The notes under the pieces were generated by a model. That model did no database searches. It was not told the origin of the DNA and saw only the letters and a list, made by a program, of their open reading frames with translations. Positions 48,061 to 60,178 of a stretch of DNA of 64,000 nt are shown here, piece after piece. Each line of letters begins with the position of its first letter. Within the stretch, counting starts at the first letter, position 1. The stretch is from Benincasa hispida. Lineage: Eukaryota; Streptophyta; Magnoliopsida; Cucurbitales; Cucurbitaceae. Location of the stretch: positions 2,744,524 through 2,808,523 of the forward strand of contig NC_052356.1 of assembly GCF_009727055.1 (NCBI RefSeq), written 5' to 3'. The translations under genes and the position numbers were made by a program.

Positions 48061-48385
48061 TCATTTTGAAGATCTCAACATTTTCACTTTAAAGCTACAT
48101 GGTTTATTTTCATTTTTTTTTTCGGTTGTTGATCATGAACATGTGTTTATTTTTCTTTTCTTTTTCTTTTTTGGTTGTATTTATAGTTATTATGACAGTT
48201 TTAACCAGTCTTTTTAGATATTATATATAATACTAATATCATTGTTCGTCTTTTACTTTTTTTTAGATTTATAATTATTATGACAATCTTAACTAATCTT
48301 TTTAGATATTATATATAATAATACTAATATCATTTTTCATCTTTTACAACAACTATACCTCACTCTTCTTTTATTTCCTTTTCAG

Positions 48386-48674
48386 TTTATCATTGATAGA
48401 GACGGGTATAAGTCTATCATTGTCTATCAGTGATAAAAATTGATAGAAGTCTATCATTGATACTATCAGTAGTACATGTCTATCATCAATAGACGCTGAT
48501 ATATCAGTGTATATCAGTGATAGAAACTGATAGAAGTCTATCATTGTTAGAGGTTGATAGAAATCTATCAGTGTTTATCAATGATAGAAGTCTATCGTTG
48601 ATACCATAGTGATAGAAACTAATACAAGTCTATCATAGATAGACGCTGATAGAAGTTTATTAGTGCATATCAAT
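48386..48674. repeat. Palindrome-rich array of CTATCA-TGATAG units
   Basis: More than a dozen CTATCA or TGATAG half-sites spaced roughly 10-25 bp apart (e.g. GATAGAAGTCTATCATTGAT). The units are self-complementary, so the array could fold into many small hairpins. It resembles the core of the MITE at 5956-6170, amplified. Confidence 0.7.
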
Positions 48675-49169
48675 GTTTTTTTGCTATTTCTATAAATAGT
48701 TTGACATTTTTTTTATATGTGAAGATTTTTTTCTTTTTTTTAATTTATGATTTACAATTTATCAATATTCTGTAAAGCTTCGCTTAAATTTATTTATTTG
48801 TGAATTAAAAAAATAATGTCAAATTTAATATGTTACCCGTTATAAAATTTTGAATATAAGCACTTCAAACAATATCAACTCATCACATATTTATATATTT
48901 CAAGCATTTAAACAGAAGTAAATATACATTTTCATTCCATATTGTACCAACCTAAGTTATAGTTGTCAAATTACATCTACTCGATGAACAAAATTAGAAA
49001 CAACGTTATCATATGTGTAATTTACATAACAAAAATTCCAACACATATTTCAAATTACATCAAGTTGTGTCAACCTAAGTCATAATTGTCAAATTACATC
49101 GAGTTCTTTGAAGCATAATTAATCATTTGAAATAAAAGGAGTATACCCATCCAAATTCAAATTACATAG

Positions 49170-49282
49170 TTGGATTGAGTTGGGTTCATTATTTAATAAA
49201 AGTTTTTGGGTTGAATAAACTTACCATCTTAATGATTGGGTTGCGCGTAAAAAATATTTCGACCCAACTCACGAACACCCAT
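49170..49282. mobile_element. hAT-type MITE, copy 5, right end only
   Basis: GAGTTGGGTTCATTATTTAA to ACGAACACCCATA matches the last 110 bp or so of copy 1 in the same orientation. Confidence 0.6.
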
Positions 49283-51028
49283 AATCCCTACCAGTTAACT
49301 TTTAAACGATAATAGAAAAAAAATGACTAAGCATTGTTAATTGCCTACATGGCTTGATGACTAAGATTTTCTTGATAAAAAATCAATAACAAACATTTAA
49401 ATCTAACGATTTAGTCCTAATATTGTTGAATCCAACTTAATCCCTTTTTGTTCTCTAAGGAACCATTTGTTTCGATGGTTGAGACTAGATGGGAAGACAT
49501 CTTGAGCCCAAACCTGGGCAAGGATGTAGGAAGTCTGGCTTCCTACACCCTTTTACCATGGGTTTAAATAGTAAACACAAACTAATCAAACCCCTCGATT
49601 ATCTTTATTTATTTTTCTTTTTTTTTTTAATTTAATCTAGGAAGTTTGTCAGCCAATTTTCGGATACCACCTTCGGTGACTGCCATTGATCAACTCCAAC
49701 CGCCGTCGGTCAACCTCTGACTGCCACTTTCAGCGACCCCACTGACGAATATTTTTTCTATGTCATTCCAAAGAGGTCCTTAGTATAATTTAAATAATAA
49801 TTTTTAAAGTACAACTTTCTCTTTCTTCTAATTATTTTTTATTTTGGATTTTTTAAAATTATAATTATTATTAGATTATCTTTTTAATTTTCTATCTTCC
49901 CTTACTTGTTTAAAATTAATATCTCCTTCATATTAGGAGCTTTTCATTGATTTTTTATTTTTCATAGTTAAAAATGAATATACATCGCATATACCATGGT
50001 TTAGGTTTTGGCATATTTACAAATATATTAAAAAAATATAAATATACATCGAATATATTATTGGGTCATATTTTTGTGTAAAATAATTGTTCATTAGACT
50101 AAATTAGATATATTTATTAGCCCTAATTTAATTTAACATTTTCATTTTTTTTATTAGTTTAACTAACTTGAAGATTTAAAATCATTTTCTAAACTTAAAT
50201 GATTAAAATGTTGAAAACAACTTAATGACCAAATAAAAACCAAAACTCAAACTTTATAATTTTTTTATTCCTCAAATGTAATTTAATAAAAAAAATTATA
50301 ATTTTTCAATAATTGAGTCTAAGACTAAAACACATGTTTATTTCAAATTGAAGTTTTCAAGTTTATTCTTCTAAACTTTTTAATTTATTTTAAACTTAAT
50401 TATATTAAAATAATTAAGAGGAAATTTGGACTAATCTAAAATCTAACTACGGATTAAATACAGAAAACATTTCACAAACTTAAGATTTATAAATCTGCAC
50501 TTCGTTCTCCGTCTTTTTAAGCCTGCACTCCAAACATAGGTCCAAATACAGTTTTCTTAAACTCAGGACTACTCAGCCTAACTTCAGACTTAATATTCCC
50601 AGGCTTAACATTCCAAATATACGCATCAAACGCTCTTTAAGATTTTCCTGTTTTTTTTGGGATCGCAACAATTGGTCGGGTAGAATCGTAGCACTTGGTG
50701 GACTGCAATTTAAACATTTGTTTCTATTTTTGGGTCGGATTGGAGTATATAATTGCTTAGAAGTGGAAGATCGATGGTGAGAATCAAGTGAAAATATGTC
50801 CTCCTTCGACACCTGCCTATGGTTACTTACATGGGGTGGTCGAGTGAGGCTATTCATAAATATTTCCTCTTACACACGGCTAAGGTTACGTACGTGTGGC
50901 GGTATAAGTTTCAAGGACGTTGTGGTGCTCGAGGTTATCTTTCGATTTGACACCTACTTATGGTTACGACATCAACGATGTCAGAAAGATTGTAGGTCTC
51001 GAAGTTGTAGAACATCATATGAATTTAT
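49283..51028. other. Intergenic DNA, no firm gene
   Basis: 49450-49800 has weakly inverted ends (CTAAGGAACCATTTG and CTAAGGACCTCTTTG on the other strand), perhaps an old DNA element; no target duplication could be fixed. 50780-50960 holds imperfect repeats of GGTTACTTACATGGGGTGG and GGTTACGTACGTGTGGCGG. Short ORFs in the zone lack recognisable motifs. Confidence 0.35.
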
Positions 51029-51367
51029 ATGATCGGTTCAAAACTCGAGGTCGTAACTTTTTTCCTTTGGGATGTACGTTCGCGTATGTTTCCTCCAATA
51101 CCCTATGTAATCCCAGTGGAAATGGAAAATGAGAGAGTTCGCAACATTTATCACGCTGTCATTCTTCCTTTGGCTGCTAGAGGTGAGTGTGTTTATCATT
51201 GTAATATTTCTTTGTATATTTTATGTGTATCATGAATGTTATAAACAGAAGCACTTGGCTTTCTTGTTACAACATCTAGTGGAGTGGCTTGTGCTTTTGT
51301 TGCAAGAAATCATGCTTTGGTCTACAGCTTTGAGGAAGATGAAGATGAAGCACCAAATGCCAAATGA
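51029..51367 (+). pseudogene. Two-exon coding-like remnant, function unknown
   Basis: An open frame from 51029 runs to a GAG|GTGAGT donor at 51182, and an ACAG acceptor at 51248 continues in phase to a stop at 51365-51367. Joined, it ends with LVTTSSGVACAFVARNHALV and then an acidic tail EEDEDEAPNAK. A hydrophobic stretch followed by an acidic C-terminus is seen, but I do not recognise the family. An in-frame stop lies just upstream of 51029, so the 5' part is missing or in another exon. An unspliced alternative frame (51129-51500) also stays open. It could be a gene end, a pseudogene or chance. Confidence 0.3.
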
Positions 51368-52082
51368 AATTCATTTCATACTAACTCATTTTTTTCCTTT
51401 ATTCCTTGTTTTTGCCTGCAAAATGTTTTGTTACTTGTCAGTAGTTAAGTCTATGTTCAACTTGATTATAGGCGAAGCTTCTATATTTATATATTTATGA
51501 CTTATTCAACTTTTTCTTTTTCATCATAATAAAAATTTATTGACATTTAGATTTGCGAGTGGTTTAAAATTGTTGTAAAAGTACTCGAAACTAATTAAAG
51601 AAAAATAATGTTGATTTGTGTATCTAATTTTTATATCCTTGTATCAAATGAAACAAATTAAGTTACATTTATATTTTCAATAAGAATTTATACTTATTAA
51701 TATAGAAGATTTGGAAAGGTTTTATGGAAAAGTTAAATTTGAATCAAACAAATATTGTCTAACACCATTATTACAAGATCTTGTGCCATTTAAATCCCAT
51801 CAGAATTGCTCAAGGAGTGGAAACTAACATTGTAGCATTAAGTTGCTGATAAAATACAAAGGTTGTTACATTTAATGGTTACGAAGTGAAATTCGCAGCT
51901 TAGTAAGAAAACCAAATAGCCATTACTTATCCCCCAGTCACGTAAATGGGTCCCAAAAGGATGTTTTTGTTTGCCTATAAGAAGAGATGCGTTGTTTTTG
52001 TGAAAAGGGTTGGTGTGAGTTTGAGGAGAACATTTGAAGGAGAGAAATTTTGTTCTATCATGACTATGTTCGGTTAAGTTTT
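51368..52082. other. Intergenic DNA, nothing recognised
   Basis: AT-rich sequence without a supported gene or repeat structure. Confidence 0.4.
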
Positions 52083-54101
52083 CACTACTACAAAAACATG
52101 TTTTCATGACTCTAAAAAAATGTCATTACCACTTTTTGTGACTCCTTTTTGTAGTCCTTGAATCGACCATCAAGAAAAATGTATAGATGACACGTTAAAA
52201 ATGTGTTGTAATTTGTTGTCTTGTGACACTTCTTTTCGGTCAACAATAAACATTTATTGACAATTAATATCTATCATGGTATTGTTTTATACGACAAATT
52301 TACAATGTCAATAAATGTCTCAAAAGTTGACTTTTTCTGTCAATTAAACATGTACTTTGACATTGAAAATATATCACAAAAATACTAATGATGACACATT
52401 TATAGTTTCAATAATGTCATAATGGTGGCATTACGGGAACATCATTGAATTGTGTTAATTGACATTTATTTACAGTCATTGCAGTATGATTGATGACAAT
52501 ATGCTAATGTCATATAACTACATCTCACGACATTCATCAAATGTCAAAAACATAATTTTAATGATGGATACCTATTTGTTTCTTATTCATACTTATTATT
52601 ACACCTATGCTTTCTTCAACTTTGACACCAAACATATACACAAACATAAATATAAACTTTCATATATAACAATAGAGTTTCTAACATTTATACAATGAAG
52701 CTATAGACAACGAAATTGGTAACCAAACTTTGGTTAAATTATTTACAAATTAAGTAATTACAAAAAATATTGGCATTACCAACAAAAGCAACATATATAA
52801 ATAACTTGCTTGATGGGTTTCCTTGCTTGAATAGACTTGTGCAAAAACCTAAGTAAACAAAACATTCACTTTGAATGTAAACTCAATACATAAATGTCAA
52901 CATTAATAACAATAACAAGCTTGCTCTTAATATTCACATTCTCTATATCATTTTATTGGCTATATTTACACTCAAAAACCTCACTTGCATTATACAACTA
53001 ACCTTCAAATCAAACTTTATAAACAGAAACAATATATAGATTCACACCATGACCACATAGATATGCTCCAAATCAATCTTTATTAATGTAAATAACCTCT
53101 AGATTTAAATCACTCTTCAATACTATAAAGGTAACGAAATTTAACATTGCATCTTTTCATAAAAATTATATAAGAATAGTTTCTAATGACATACCTCTTA
53201 TATACCAAAAAATACTCTTCCAATCTTCTTCCTTAAGCCTAGTTCTTCCAAAGAAAATTGTTCTCAAAATTTTCAAGAGCCATCTACAAAACATATAAGT
53301 ACAAGAGAAGAAGAGTAAACATGCATCATAAAGTTTAATCACAAGATATGACATATCATAATCCCAACAATTAAGGCATAGGGAACAACTAAATTGACAC
53401 TCCCATTTTACCTATCTGCTCACGAACATTTTGCAGAAGTGTAGAGCTTTCATGACAAAAGGTTTTTTTTTTTTTTTTTGTTACCCAACCATATACAATA
53501 TCATGTTATCATTGTCAATCCTATCCAAAACGATAAATAAAAATGTTCATGTATAGTTATTGGTGGGAATCATATATGTTAAAAAACATGCGAATGATAA
53601 ACATATTAATCATACAATAACTTATAAACAACACCTAATATGACCATAATTTGACTACTCACATAAGTCTACTATCATACTAACTTAATAAAATTTAAAC
53701 CGATACAATAGTAAGAGGGTTACTAGTATGCCCACAAATCCAACTGAGGACTATATCATCCGATGTTATTCTGCAAACCCACAAAAAGTACTACGCAAAG
53801 TACATTCCAATCTAGATTGATCAACAAAACATCAGTTATTTATACACAAAATAATTTATTTTATGGTCATTATCCATAAAACTAACGGTAGCACAAATCC
53901 TATGCAAAGTATATGTGCGAGCCCACATACTCTGCCCACTCACTTCGCACCATGTCAATATCATCTTATGAGTAGGCAAGTGGTGCATCTTTCATCTATA
54001 AACGAAGGAAATCAATTGAACTTCAATAATTAAACCTTGGAACTAAATTTGTTTGATTTTGTATATGTACTATATCTAGAATTGATGCAGTCGTTCGCAA
54101 T
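52083..54101 (+). mobile_element. One-ended CACTA-type transposon fragment
   Basis: CACTACTACAAAAACATG is the standard left terminus of plant CACTA elements. The following 500 bp carry subterminal repeats such as TGACATTTATTGACA and TGTCAATAAATGTC. The partner end (TTTTTGTAGTAGTG) was not found before the LTR starting at 54102, so the element is truncated or was cut by that insertion. No transposase motif was recognised. Confidence 0.5.
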
Positions 54102-56536
54102 TGTTGGGTTGTATGTCCTAAAATTCGCAGTTTATAATGCTAAACATATTCTATTATCAGTAAAGATGTTATTGACTTTTTTTCAATAAAACTGTTGTTG
54201 AATATGTGAATTGCACTTGTAAAGACTAAATCCAATAAACTAAATATCCATGGCTATTATATGAATATATGAACTTTATGTGGAGACATAAGAGTGTATC
54301 AAGTTCAGTAAATAGCCAAAATGGTCTACAGTATACGAATAAGGCTGGTTACCTTATTCTAGTAACACTATCGGATGTGGTCCACTTTGTAGTTGTTACA
54401 ATTTGTTGTAAAGTGCTACAAACAAAGTGATCCTGATTCGTTCATGTATTGTCATGAGGAGTAGGGTCGTTCTATGCAATGAGTTTACATAAGATCAAAC
54501 CATGAAATAAGTCACTCTTACTTTATAATGTTATTTACTGTTTAAGACTGACTATTTCTATTCGATGACCTAAGGTAACTCGATCTTAATCCTGAGTAAC
54601 TATAAACGCTTGCTTATTCGGATTTATCCTTTAATCTGCATAGGTGAGAGTGGTTCAACATCATCGCTCAATAAGCCTCCCATTTTAGGGGTAAGACCAG
54701 ATCGCTCGGAACATAGTTATGCAAGACGAAATTCACTTATACCCATTTTAGGGTTAGCAGATAGGTTGTTTCCTTAAGTACTGACTCTTGTTCTTTAACA
54801 AAGGGGCTTGCCCTCTCGTGGCTGAGAGGAATTTGGTTTATTGGTAGGACCATATGAAGGATCTCAAATCGAGAGTTCTATGAGCAGGTTTAGTTCGCTC
54901 CGATTTCACAGTGACCGAAACATGAACGATATACATTCTATACTAACAATTATGCATATTAAACTCATCAACAGCATGCTCAGAATACGATAAAACATAG
55001 AGAAAGGGGTTCATACCAGAGGAAGACGATCTTCGTTTATGTGAACCCACAACAACGGAAAACTCCACCGATCCACCAGCACCCGACAAGTCTCTCGACT
55101 GTTACTGCACGATCCGAACGTACACGAACAAGGCTTCAGGGACAACACCACCACAAGGGAAACCCAGGTATCGTCGGCGTCAAAAATCCAAAGAGTGGGC
55201 TCTGGTGAGTTTGGTAGAGGACGGAGGAGAGGATTTCGTGTAGACGACAGACGCGCATAAGAAGAACTCTGCTATCATATAGCGGTGACGCTTATCGTAT
55301 AGTAGAACTACACGATCGTTTAGGAAAAACTGGACGATCGTTTAGGAAAGTGGTATACGATCATTTAGGGAATGCGTGAACTAAACAATCGTTTAGACGA
55401 ATGAGAATCTATCGTATAGCCTCTCAGCGATCGTTCTTTCACGGTTTCTTTTAGGGCGCGGGATATCGAATGCACGAATGAATTAAATCTCAAAATGAAA
55501 ACCATTTTCATACTTCAACCCACCGGTTACCTTAACCTTCGTGGCTTCACGTTCCCACATTCAAACGTTTAATTGGTTAATTATTAAATAAATAATCAAT
55601 TAATTTAATTAATAAATATAATCATATTATATTTATATCCTATAGTTTGATACCATATATCTACTATAGTATTTTCCTCTACTTGATATAAATCATATTT
55701 ATATCTAATTTCCTCCAAAATAATGTATCTCATACATTTAGCCAATTATATCATATATAATTAACAAGTTCAATTATATCAATATAATTGAACTTCCTTT
55801 TGTCAATTTAAATATTTCAAATTAACCCAAACACTGGTTCTCAACATTATCCAAGCTACCCAGGTGACCTAATGAACCCGTGGCTCGAAGCTCCAACGGT
55901 ACGTGAATGGCTGACTAAACTCTTTAGCCATGAGATTCACCATCTGTTAACTGTTAGTGATTCCACTAAAGACCAACAGTTGAACTCTTCTTACCACAGA
56001 TATATTTTTGTGTCCATTGGATATAACCAATCATGAGTACGATGACCTTCACAGATGCTCATAAGTACAACTGAGCCAATTTACCGTTTTGCCCCTGTAG
56101 TTACATCTCACTCCTTAAGTACCACTGATTCCTCTAATGAACAATACAACATAGTCCAACTATGTGTGAACACCTCTCGGGCCAAGAGAAGGTGCTTGTT
56201 GGCGCCACATCGTTCAAGCCCTGGAATCTGCCCTCAAGGGAGCCATCTATCTACTTACCCTGCCTCGGGAAGGAGTGAATTCCATCTTGTTGTAGTTGAG
56301 TTCCCAGTTCCCAAATCAGACGTATCCTCAAAATGGTAGGTTTGAATCGGCGACATGGCCACTCGCACCCATACAAATCAAAGAACCGCCTCAATGGCAG
56401 GAGTTCCAACTCACTCAGGATTGAGGTCATGTTACCTATGGTCATCCTTAGTAAGTGAAGTCTCTGTCATGAACGGTGTCATATATACGAGACATTAACA
56501 CTTCATGGTCAGGTCTTATACAAAACTCTTTGTATA

Positions 56537-59500
56537 CACTAGAAGAAAATTCGGGCTTTAATATCGGTTGGCAACCGACATTAAAGATAGTGTTATTAAA
56601 GCCTTTATTGTCGGTTGCCTTTTAATGTTAGTTTTAAACCGACATTAAAGGCTTCAAATACACCAAATATTGCACAGCCTTCAATGTCGGTTTCCAACGA
56701 CATTGAAAGTCTCAACATTGAAGGTCTTGCAACCGACATTAAAGGTCTTTAGTGATTAAAGGTCTTTAATGTTGGTTGCAACCGATATTAAAGTCAGTTT
56801 TTTTTTAAAAATTCTTAACCGACATTGAAGCCTGAATCTGCCCTTTTTTTAAATTTCGTTGCTGAATCCATTTTTTTTGGTCAAATAAGTTAAAACCGAC
56901 ATTATATGTCTCGTGTTGGGTTCAGGAAATGTCCGTCATTGTTTTATATTAAAAAGTATAAAAAAATTGCAGGGCGAGCCCATCAATATTTGTCTTCCAC
57001 CTATGAATTTATCCACCAAAATTTGCAACAATACCAGAACCAGACTTTCATAGAATACAGCTTACGCCAAAAGCCATCATTTCTCTCATTCACAAATATC
57101 AATTAGTACTAATTCCATGAATAAACAAGAATCACAATACCAGAATCACAATACCATGAATACAGCTGTCTCCAATAATAAACAGATCATGTCTTCCACC
57201 CTATGAATTTATCCACAAACAGAATCACAATACCAGAACAAGACTTTCATAGAATACTTACACCAAGCCATCATTCTCTTCATTCACAAATATCATATTA
57301 GTACTAATTCCATTCACAAAGATCATGGTTAGATAAATTTACATTCATTCTAAGCTAGCATTTACATTTTATTGAGACAAAAAACAAGAATTACATCCTT
57401 TACACAAATCTCCCAACAAACAAGAATACACCAGAAACCATCTTTTTTTTTTTTTTTTTTAGCATGCTACGTTAAAAAACTTGTTGTTTCCTTTAATTCG
57501 GAACATTCTTCAAAATCTTGATGGGGAAAATACCATATGACTTTTGTTGGGATATTCTTAGCCCTTTCGTTTAAATTTTTTTGAAGCTTCCATCTTGACG
57601 TACCACAATGGGGCATACATTTGTATTAGAAAGTTATTTTCTAACAAAGCAACAATCATTTTCTACTGTATGAATCTTCTCGTACTTCATTCCAAGAGTA
57701 CCAACATCTTTTTTTGCTTCATAAGTAGAAGTTGGAATTTCATATAGGATAGGTAATATGTCATGAATTTAATTCCAAAAATTATCGCTCCATCACAAAT
57801 TTAGCTTTTTAAATTATATAACTTTCCATGTAGATATTTTGGAAAAAGTTTTTACAATTGGTCAATGGTTTCTTTGCATCATCTAATAATTCTTCAAAAT
57901 TATCGGATTTTCCACTAAAAATAGTTATAGTATGCAAACCTCAAAACATTCCAATTGTGTCATCAACATCAACCTCATCAACTTTCGTCTCTTTCACTAG
58001 TAGACACATTTTCATTGTTCTCTTAATCGGTAATGATTCACCATGAAAAATCCATGTCTGATAACTTTGATCTATACCATTAAAAAATAAGTGTTCTCTT
58101 ATTTTGTTCACATCTAGAGCTTTGCATTAACACACTTTAAACATGGACAACTCATGACATTCAACATATTTGAATGTTTGTAGATCATTTTTAATAAACA
58201 TCTCGAACCCTAAACCATACCCAGCTGACATTCTATTCATTTTCTATCCATGACTTATCCATGATTAGTAAAATATGCAAACTTAATCTACAAAAAAAAA
58301 AAAAAAAAAATAACAAGGAAAAAATTTAAAAGCATAAATTATGATTGTAAAATATGCAAACATCAACAAATTTAGACAACTAGACTTTTAAAATAAAGCA
58401 TCTTATAAATATTACCTTGTCTTTGTTATAATGTTGTTTATTGAAGTCCTTTTTGTGTCGGGTGCACCTTCTCCACTTGTCAACCTTCTTTAAAACACGT
58501 CCAATGCAATCTTCCTATCTTCCTTCCAAATCCCCAAGAATCAAAATTTAGCCTTACACTTTAAACTTGAACCTAACAAATGAAAAACTTCACTCTAAAA
58601 TCAAGTATTTGAATCAAAGCAAATATCAATCAACAAATATCACAATAAATCGTGTCTTTAGATTTTGTATGAGTCATATCAAGGAATAATAGCTCTTTTT
58701 ATAGCTAACACATAATTAAGCTATAATCTCAAACCATTAAACTAGAATCTCGAAACTAACATACCTTAGCAAAGATTATAACAATATGGTGGATAATTTA
58801 CAAAAAGGAATATGCGACTGATTCAGTAGTTACTCCATAGTTCTTGACCCAAAGTTAGTAGTTACAAAGGATCAAACTTCATTAATAATAGGAAAAATAT
58901 TACATACTACATATCAAAACAATTACTCCATAGGAGCTCCATAGCCCTCTATTTTCTTATGTGTGCTACGGTGGGTCCTAAAGACCTAAATCATATCTCC
59001 TCAGCACATGGCCAGGTATCTCTGGATTTTCCGGTTACTCTGACCTTTTTCATCCCTGGTAATCTCCTACTCACTTAGGTGGCGCTAAACACATTCTCAT
59101 AGCATAAGGGTAAAGTCACCATGAGTATAAGTTCTAGTGGTTCACCATGAGTATAAGATCTAGTAGTTTGAAAACAATCTTTCACAAACCAGCATAAACC
59201 ATCACTTTTCATAAACCTTTATGAATAGCATTTCACATCGAACCATTCCATGAAAATCAAGCTAAAATAGGATTTTCAAAACATTTTCATCAATAAATCC
59301 AAGCTAAAACATATTTTTGATATAAATTTCCAACGAATCATAATATTAAAAGTACCATAAATGCCCATAAATCAGTGATAGGAAACTGTCATCAAAACTA
59401 TGATTTAATTACTCTAAAAACAAGTCATGCTCATAAAATCAGGTAAAACTGCAAAGGTTTATTTTCAAGGAAAATAGTCACTCACAGTCAAGGGCGAGAA

Positions 59501-60178
59501 TTGTTTAGGTTGTAAGCTTCCTCAATCTCCGTTTTTCCTGAAATTGTTCAACCAATAATATTAACACTATTTTTCTATTTCAAACGCCTTGTTTCAACCA
59601 ACTTAACTTCTTCGCAACCCATACTAAGTCAAAAGAAACTACCTAAAATATCAAGATGGAAGTACATTTGGGAGTTCAAGCTAAAAGTGGGTTAATCAAG
59701 CTATAAACTAAAAGAAACAGCAACTATATAAAAAAACAGCAATAAATTTGACAACAGTACAGATTTTTGACAGTCACTTCATTGTCGAAGAATACAGCAA
59801 ATTCAATGGCGAGCGACGACATAAAGGAGATCGACGGCGAGTGAAGGAGATCGACGACATGAACGATCGATGGAAGAAAGTTGATAATGATCGACGGACG
59901 GCGAGGGAAAGGTTTAGGGATTGTGGGACGACGGAAGGTCTTAAGTGCCTCGGCGTGACAAAGAAAGGGTTTGGGACGTAAAGAAGAGAAGAGCTACAAC
60001 GATTTAGGGATATATTATTTAATAAAATAAGAAAAAAAATTACACCTTTAATGTCGGTTTAAAGCCCATCTTCAATGTCGGTTTAAAATCGACATTAAAG
60101 ATCTTTTTTTTTAAACCGACATTATACATCCGATTTCACTTTTTCCAACCGACATTAAAGCCCGAATTTCTTCTAGTG
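56537..60178 (-). mobile_element. CACTA (En/Spm-type) DNA transposon, 3642 bp, TSD ATA
   Basis: Left end CACTAGAAGAAAATTCGGGC and right end, reversed, CACTAGAAGAAATTCGGGCT form terminal inverted repeats. The 3-bp duplication ATA lies at 56534-56536 and 60179-60181. Subterminal zones (56570-56900; 60045-60165) are packed with ACCGACATTAAAG in both directions, the likely transposase-binding repeats. A decayed transposase gene is inside on the minus strand. The LTR at 13244-15622 shows the uninterrupted target (TATAGGAC, reverse strand, at about 13585-13592). Confidence 0.92.
57440..58262 (-). pseudogene. Decayed CACTA transposase (N-terminal part)
   Basis: Starting at MDKSWIEN (58262 leftwards), the frame shifts, then reads GYGLGFEMFIKND, and later IREHLFFNGIDQSYQTWIFH (about 58110-58040), the hallmark of the transposase-associated domain of plant CACTA elements. 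A second block near 57600 reads HCGTSRWK in a shifted frame, as in TNP-D-like transposases. At least two frameshifts and several stops make it non-functional, and the catalytic core is absent. Confidence 0.7.

Noticed and set aside
56055..56339. 94-residue plus-strand ORF
   Set aside because: Lies in the LTR family sequence; the same region in sister LTRs is not open.
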